From 2-02-FULL-66-14 sp037443705 (GTDB lineage Bacteria > Pseudomonadota > Gammaproteobacteria > Burkholderiales > SG8-39), in contig JBBINV010000043.1 in the NCBI GenBank assembly GCA_037443705.1, positions 1 to 35,406 on the forward strand: a stretch of DNA of 35,406 bases, read 5' to 3'. Position numbers and translations under genes: made by a program. The notes beneath the pieces were generated by a model. It did not search any database. It saw only the letters and a program-made list of their open reading frames with translations, and was not told where the DNA came from. Below, in pieces: positions 32,474 to 35,406 of the stretch (position 1 is the first letter of the stretch; each line of letters opens with the position of its first letter).

Positions 32474-34294
32474 TCACTTGCGGCGCGGCTCGAAGAGCTC
32501 GACTTCCTGCGCCCGGCCCTTCACTTTATACGAACCGCAAGGCTCAAAGTCAAACGCTCCGGCGCAGCGCTCCATGGTGTCGCGGGAAACGAGAATCCGC
32601 CGCTTCGCCTCCTTGGTCAGGCCCTCGATGCGGCTGGCGAGGTTCACCGTGTCGCCGATCGAGGTGTACTCGCGGCGCTTCTCGGAGCCGATGAGGCCGA
32701 CCACCGCCGGTCCGGAATGAATGCCGATCCCGACGTCGAAGTCCCGCCCCGGTTCGCCTAGCTCCGCCCTGAAGCGCGCCAGGGCGTCCGCCATGTCGAG
32801 CGCGCAGGCGACGGCATGGCGCGCGTGCTCCGGGTCCTCGAGCGGCGCGCCCCAAAGCGCCATGATCGCGTCCCCGATGAACTTGTCGAGCGAACCCCCG
32901 TGCCGGAAAATGACATCGACCTGGAGCGAAAAGTAGCGGTTGAGGAGTGCCACCACCTCGGCCGGGGCGCGCTTCTCCGAGAGCGAAGTGAAGCCGCGGA
33001 TGTCGGAAAAGAGCAGCGTCACCTCGCGCGCCTCGCCGCCCCCCTCGATCCCGCCGCGCTCCACGAGCTGGCGCACCACGTGCGGATTCACGAAGCGCGA
33101 GAACATGGCAACCGCCTGCTCGCGCGCGCGGCGCTCGCGCAGGTACGCCGCGAGCCCCGAGGCGCCGTAGAAAAGCCAGGCCGCCGCGAGCGGCGCAACG
33201 ACCGGAAGCAGGACGAGCCTTTGCACGAGCAGCCACGATGTCGCGAGCACCGCCGCGGTAGCGACCCCGAGCGCGGTTCCGATCCGGCTTGCGTCGACGT
33301 TTGTTCGAAACGCAACCAGCAGAAGAAGAACCAGCATCACCGCCAGCGCGGCCGGTACCCAGGGCGGTGCGGTGCGCATCGAGCGGCCGTTCTTCAGGTT
33401 CTCGATCGCGGCGGCGAGGATCTCCACGCCCGGGTGCAGGCTCGAAATCGGCGTGACGCGCAGGTCCTGCAGGCCGGTCGCCGCGGCGCCCACCAGCACG
33501 ATCTTGCCCTTGAATTCGTCCGCGGGCCGCTCGCGCGCGCCGCGGTTGAAGTCCTCGTAGAGATCCGCGTAGGACACGTGCTTCACGCCGCCTTTCGGCC
33601 CGCGCCAGGCGAGCACGATCTCGTCCGCCTCGGGCACCTGCCACCCCAGGTCGCGCGCCAGGCGCGCCGGCAGCGACGGGATCTCCCAGCCCGAGGCGAG
33701 CTCGCGGATCGCGTAGCGCCGGCCCACGCCGTCGCGGTCCTCCTCGAACCCGATCGTGCCGGTGCGTCGCCACACGGACTCCGGCAGTGCGAGCGGCGGA
33801 ACGAGGGCGATCCGTGCCTTCGGATCGGCGCCCGCGAGCGCGCGCAGGCCGAGCTGCTTCGCGTAGGTCTCGATCGCCGGGAATCGGCGATCGTCCCGCC
33901 TGGGCAGGCGCGTAAGCGGAAAATAAGCCGCCGGGTTGCGCGCTGCCGAATCCGCGAAGATCTCGTCGCTATCCCTGCGAAAAGCATCCTTCTCGTTGAA
34001 CAGGATGTCGAACACGATGGCGCGCGGGGCCTGCGCCGCGATTCCCTCGAGAAGCTCGGCGTGCACCGCGCGCGGCCAGGGCCAGCGCCCGGCGTCGTGT
34101 TCCATGCGCGCGAGGCTCGACTCGTCGATGTCCACGATCACGAGATCGGGATCGGGTGCAAGCCGCGCCGCGTGCCAGCGCACGAACGCGTCGAGCAGGC
34201 GGTTCTCGAGCGGAAGGAGTGCGTGGAACCGGAAGATCTCCAGCGCCGCGAGGACGAGGGCCGCAGCCGCGAAGCCGGCCAGCCGGCGGTTCAT
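32474..34294 (-). CDS. CHASE2-domain adenylate/guanylate cyclase
   Basis: This 606-residue membrane sensor has one N-terminal helix (about residues 6-20) and an extracytoplasmic CHASE2 domain to about 310 (DPDLVIVDIDESSLARM, RAIVFDILF, GKIVLVGAAATGLQD). Three helices follow to about 400, then a class III nucleotide cyclase domain. Catalytic residues are visible: metal Asp pair in FSDIRGFTSL and GDAIMALWG, purine-binding Lys in DKFIGDA, and the IGDTVNLASRIEG segment with Asn and Arg for transition-state binding. This favours ATP and cAMP. ATG 34294 precedes the first helix. It heads the operon with SH3, M48 and kinase genes. The 122-base gap upstream shows no clear promoter. Confidence 0.92.
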   Translation of the reverse strand: MNRRLAGFAAAALVLAALEIFRFHALLPLENRLLDAFVRWHAARLAPDPDLVIVDIDESSLARMEHDAGRWPWPRAVHAELLEGIAAQAPRAIVFDILFNEKDAFRRDSDEIFADSAARNPAAYFPLTRLPRRDDRRFPAIETYAKQLGLRALAGADPKARIALVPPLALPESVWRRTGTIGFEEDRDGVGRRYAIRELASGWEIPSLPARLARDLGWQVPEADEIVLAWRGPKGGVKHVSYADLYEDFNRGARERPADEFKGKIVLVGAAATGLQDLRVTPISSLHPGVEILAAAIENLKNGRSMRTAPPWVPAALAVMLVLLLLVAFRTNVDASRIGTALGVATAAVLATSWLLVQRLVLLPVVAPLAAAWLFYGASGLAAYLRERRAREQAVAMFSRFVNPHVVRQLVERGGIEGGGEAREVTLLFSDIRGFTSLSEKRAPAEVVALLNRYFSLQVDVIFRHGGSLDKFIGDAIMALWGAPLEDPEHARHAVACALDMADALARFRAELGEPGRDFDVGIGIHSGPAVVGLIGSEKRREYTSIGDTVNLASRIEGLTKEAKRRILVSRDTMERCAGAFDFEPCGSYKVKGRAQEVELFEPRRK

Positions 34295-34416
34295 TTCGGG
34301 GTCGACGCTTCGCCCATGTCGATGTCTCGCGCGGATTGTCGCGCACCGCGGCGCAGGACGGTAGATCTTCATCAACGGCACAGGCAGACCGCCGTCGATG
34401 CCGCCAGGGATGTTCC

Positions 34417-35352
34417 CTACGGGCGCGCGGCGTCGAGCACCTGCTTCAGCGCGTGAAAGAGGTCGATCGAGGCGTCGATTTCGTCACGGTTGATCGAGAC
34501 GCTCTCCACGTTGATGCCGAGGGGGATCTCGCGCGCGGCGTCCTGCGCGAGGATGCGCCGCAGATTGTCGCGGCAGATCTCGATCGAGCGCGCGAGCGGC
34601 TGCGGCGCGCCGAGGATGGACTGCGCGGTCTCGTCGGGTACGCGCACCCCGAGCCAGCGCAGGAACGCCATTGTCTTCTCGCGCCCGACCGGCGAGAAGG
34701 TGAGCACGATGCGCGCGGGCGCGACCCCCGCGCCGCGGCAGTCGCGCGCGTAGTCGCGCAGCAGCCGCTCGGTGGCGCGCGCGTGATACACCGTCTGCGA
34801 GACGAAGTAGCGGCAGCCTTCGAGCGACTTGGCGAGCATGCGCGCGGACTCGCTCCGCGCGGCCGTGTGCCGCTCGGCGATCAGCACGCCGCCCACGGTG
34901 AAGCGCGCCGGATGTTCGGAGGCAAGGCGGATCGCGCGCGAGAGCGCGAGCGCGTGCCGCGCGCGCGAGGCCGGGCGCCCTACGATCGAGAGGCACCCGG
35001 CGCCGTATTCGCGCGCGGTCTCGTCCAGCCATGCGCGCCAGGCCGCCTCGTCCATCGCGCCTACGCATTTGTAGCGGATCGCGGGGAGCCGCGCCTCGCG
35101 CGAAAGCCGCGCGGCGTAGGCACGGGGGTCGATCGTGCCGGTGAAGGCGAACGGGCGCGGCTCTGCCGTTCGCCCGGACTCGTCCTGGATGTCGTAGACG
35201 ACCAGGCCGTCGAGCGCAAGCCCCGCGAGGCGCGCGGCGAGCTTCGCGGCGGCCGCCTGCACCGCCTCGTCGCTCGAGCCCGCGCGCGGCGGTGTCGTGC
35301 CGTAGAGATAGACGCGGCGAGCGGGGTCGCCGAGCTTCGCCGCGAGATCCAC
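34417..35352 (-). CDS. methylenetetrahydrofolate reductase-like protein
   Basis: This 311-residue protein starts with GTG 35352, one base after the ahcY stop. It shows a MTHFR/TIM-barrel-like pattern: DGLVVYDIQDE near residues 49-59, PFAFTGTIDP, LSIVGRPAS, GGVLIAERH, then GCRYFVSQTVY and the ending PLGINVESVSINRDEIDAS. It resembles the divergent, short MTHFR-related proteins described from mycobacteria more than E. coli MetF. Whether it uses FAD is not readable. MTHFR makes 5-methyltetrahydrofolate for methionine synthesis, which fits its place after ahcY in the SAM cycle. The stop is TAG at 34417-34419. Confidence 0.72.
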   Translation of the reverse strand: MDLAAKLGDPARRVYLYGTTPPRAGSSDEAVQAAAAKLAARLAGLALDGLVVYDIQDESGRTAEPRPFAFTGTIDPRAYAARLSREARLPAIRYKCVGAMDEAAWRAWLDETAREYGAGCLSIVGRPASRARHALALSRAIRLASEHPARFTVGGVLIAERHTAARSESARMLAKSLEGCRYFVSQTVYHARATERLLRDYARDCRGAGVAPARIVLTFSPVGREKTMAFLRWLGVRVPDETAQSILGAPQPLARSIEICRDNLRRILAQDAAREIPLGINVESVSINRDEIDASIDLFHALKQVLDAARP

Positions 35353-35353
35353 C

Positions 35354-35406
35354 CTAGTAGCGGTAGTGCTCCGGCTTGTAGGGGCCTTGCTTGGGCACGC
35401 CGATGT
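35354..35406 (-). CDS. ahcY: adenosylhomocysteinase, C-terminal end (runs off window)
   Basis: The last 17 codons of a minus-strand gene enter at the right edge and read IGVPKQGPYKPEHYRY followed by TAG. This is the highly conserved C-terminus of S-adenosylhomocysteine hydrolase, whose penultimate Lys-Pro...His-Tyr-Arg-Tyr residues help bind NAD of the neighbouring subunit. The enzyme splits S-adenosylhomocysteine into adenosine and homocysteine. One base separates its stop from the MTHFR-like GTG, so the two are an operon serving methyl-group recycling. Confidence 0.88.
   Translation of the reverse strand, partial: IGVPKQGPYKPEHYRY

Noticed and set aside
34295..34416. promoter or small RNA between the cyclase and MTHFR-like genes
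   Set aside because: No hexamer pair with proper spacing and no stable hairpin with T tract was seen by eye.

Overview
The window is high-GC DNA packed with genes, many joined by 4-base stop/start overlaps. Gene content and order point to a betaproteobacterium, probably Burkholderiales or Nitrosomonadales-like. The main clues are slt, then an NDUFA9-like epimerase, then cca; TtcA with a DUF3750 protein; and ahcY next to a MTHFR-like gene. No rRNA or tRNA gene and no CRISPR array was seen. The assignment rests on remembered family resemblance; no search was run.

Layout. 1-304: the start of an IS91-like transposase running off the left edge. 436-5174: housekeeping genes, namely 5-formyltetrahydrofolate cyclo-ligase (minus), then lytic transglycosylase, NDUFA9-like protein and a CCA-adding enzyme that has lost its HD domain. 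5202-9438: a MacAB-like export operon with an adaptor, an ATPase and two paralogous permeases. 9441-17079: a complete histidine-degradation set (hutF, hutI, hutG, hutH, hutU) by the formylglutamate route. A core methionine-synthase-like protein heads the hutU-hutH-hutG operon; no hut regulator is in the window. 17119-19586: an SsuABC/NrtABC-type ABC importer. 19651-21053: a Nu-class glutathione transferase and an alpha/beta hydrolase. 21054-23470: a small accessory island. It has an integron attC-like site, a frameshifted Cys-rich gene, a chain of very small overlapping genes, a truncated small gene and an inserted-looking DUF4143 ATPase. 23474-27676: diheme cytochrome c and MidA-type methyltransferase (minus), then pteridine reductase, ttcA and a DUF3750 lipoprotein (plus). 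27863-29362: a class V aminotransferase whose reading frame starts with a Cro/YdaS-like HTH domain. 29391-34294: a minus-strand signalling operon encoding CHASE2 adenylate cyclase, SH3 protein, M48 peptidase and Ser/Thr kinase. 34417-35406: a MTHFR-like protein and the C-terminus of S-adenosylhomocysteinase.

Together, histidine breakdown yields glutamate, ammonia and formate. The window is also rich in one-carbon and methyl metabolism: 5-FCL, MetE-like, pteridine reductase, MTHFR-like and AhcY. The most unusual items are the symmetric promoter between hutF and hutI, with start codons exactly 18 bp apart; the attC-bearing island of tiny coupled genes; the HTH-aminotransferase fusion; the kinase with an unrecognised C-terminal domain; and the HD-less CCA enzyme. 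Several genes have a -10-like hexamer about 6-7 bases before the start codon, which suggests leaderless mRNAs.
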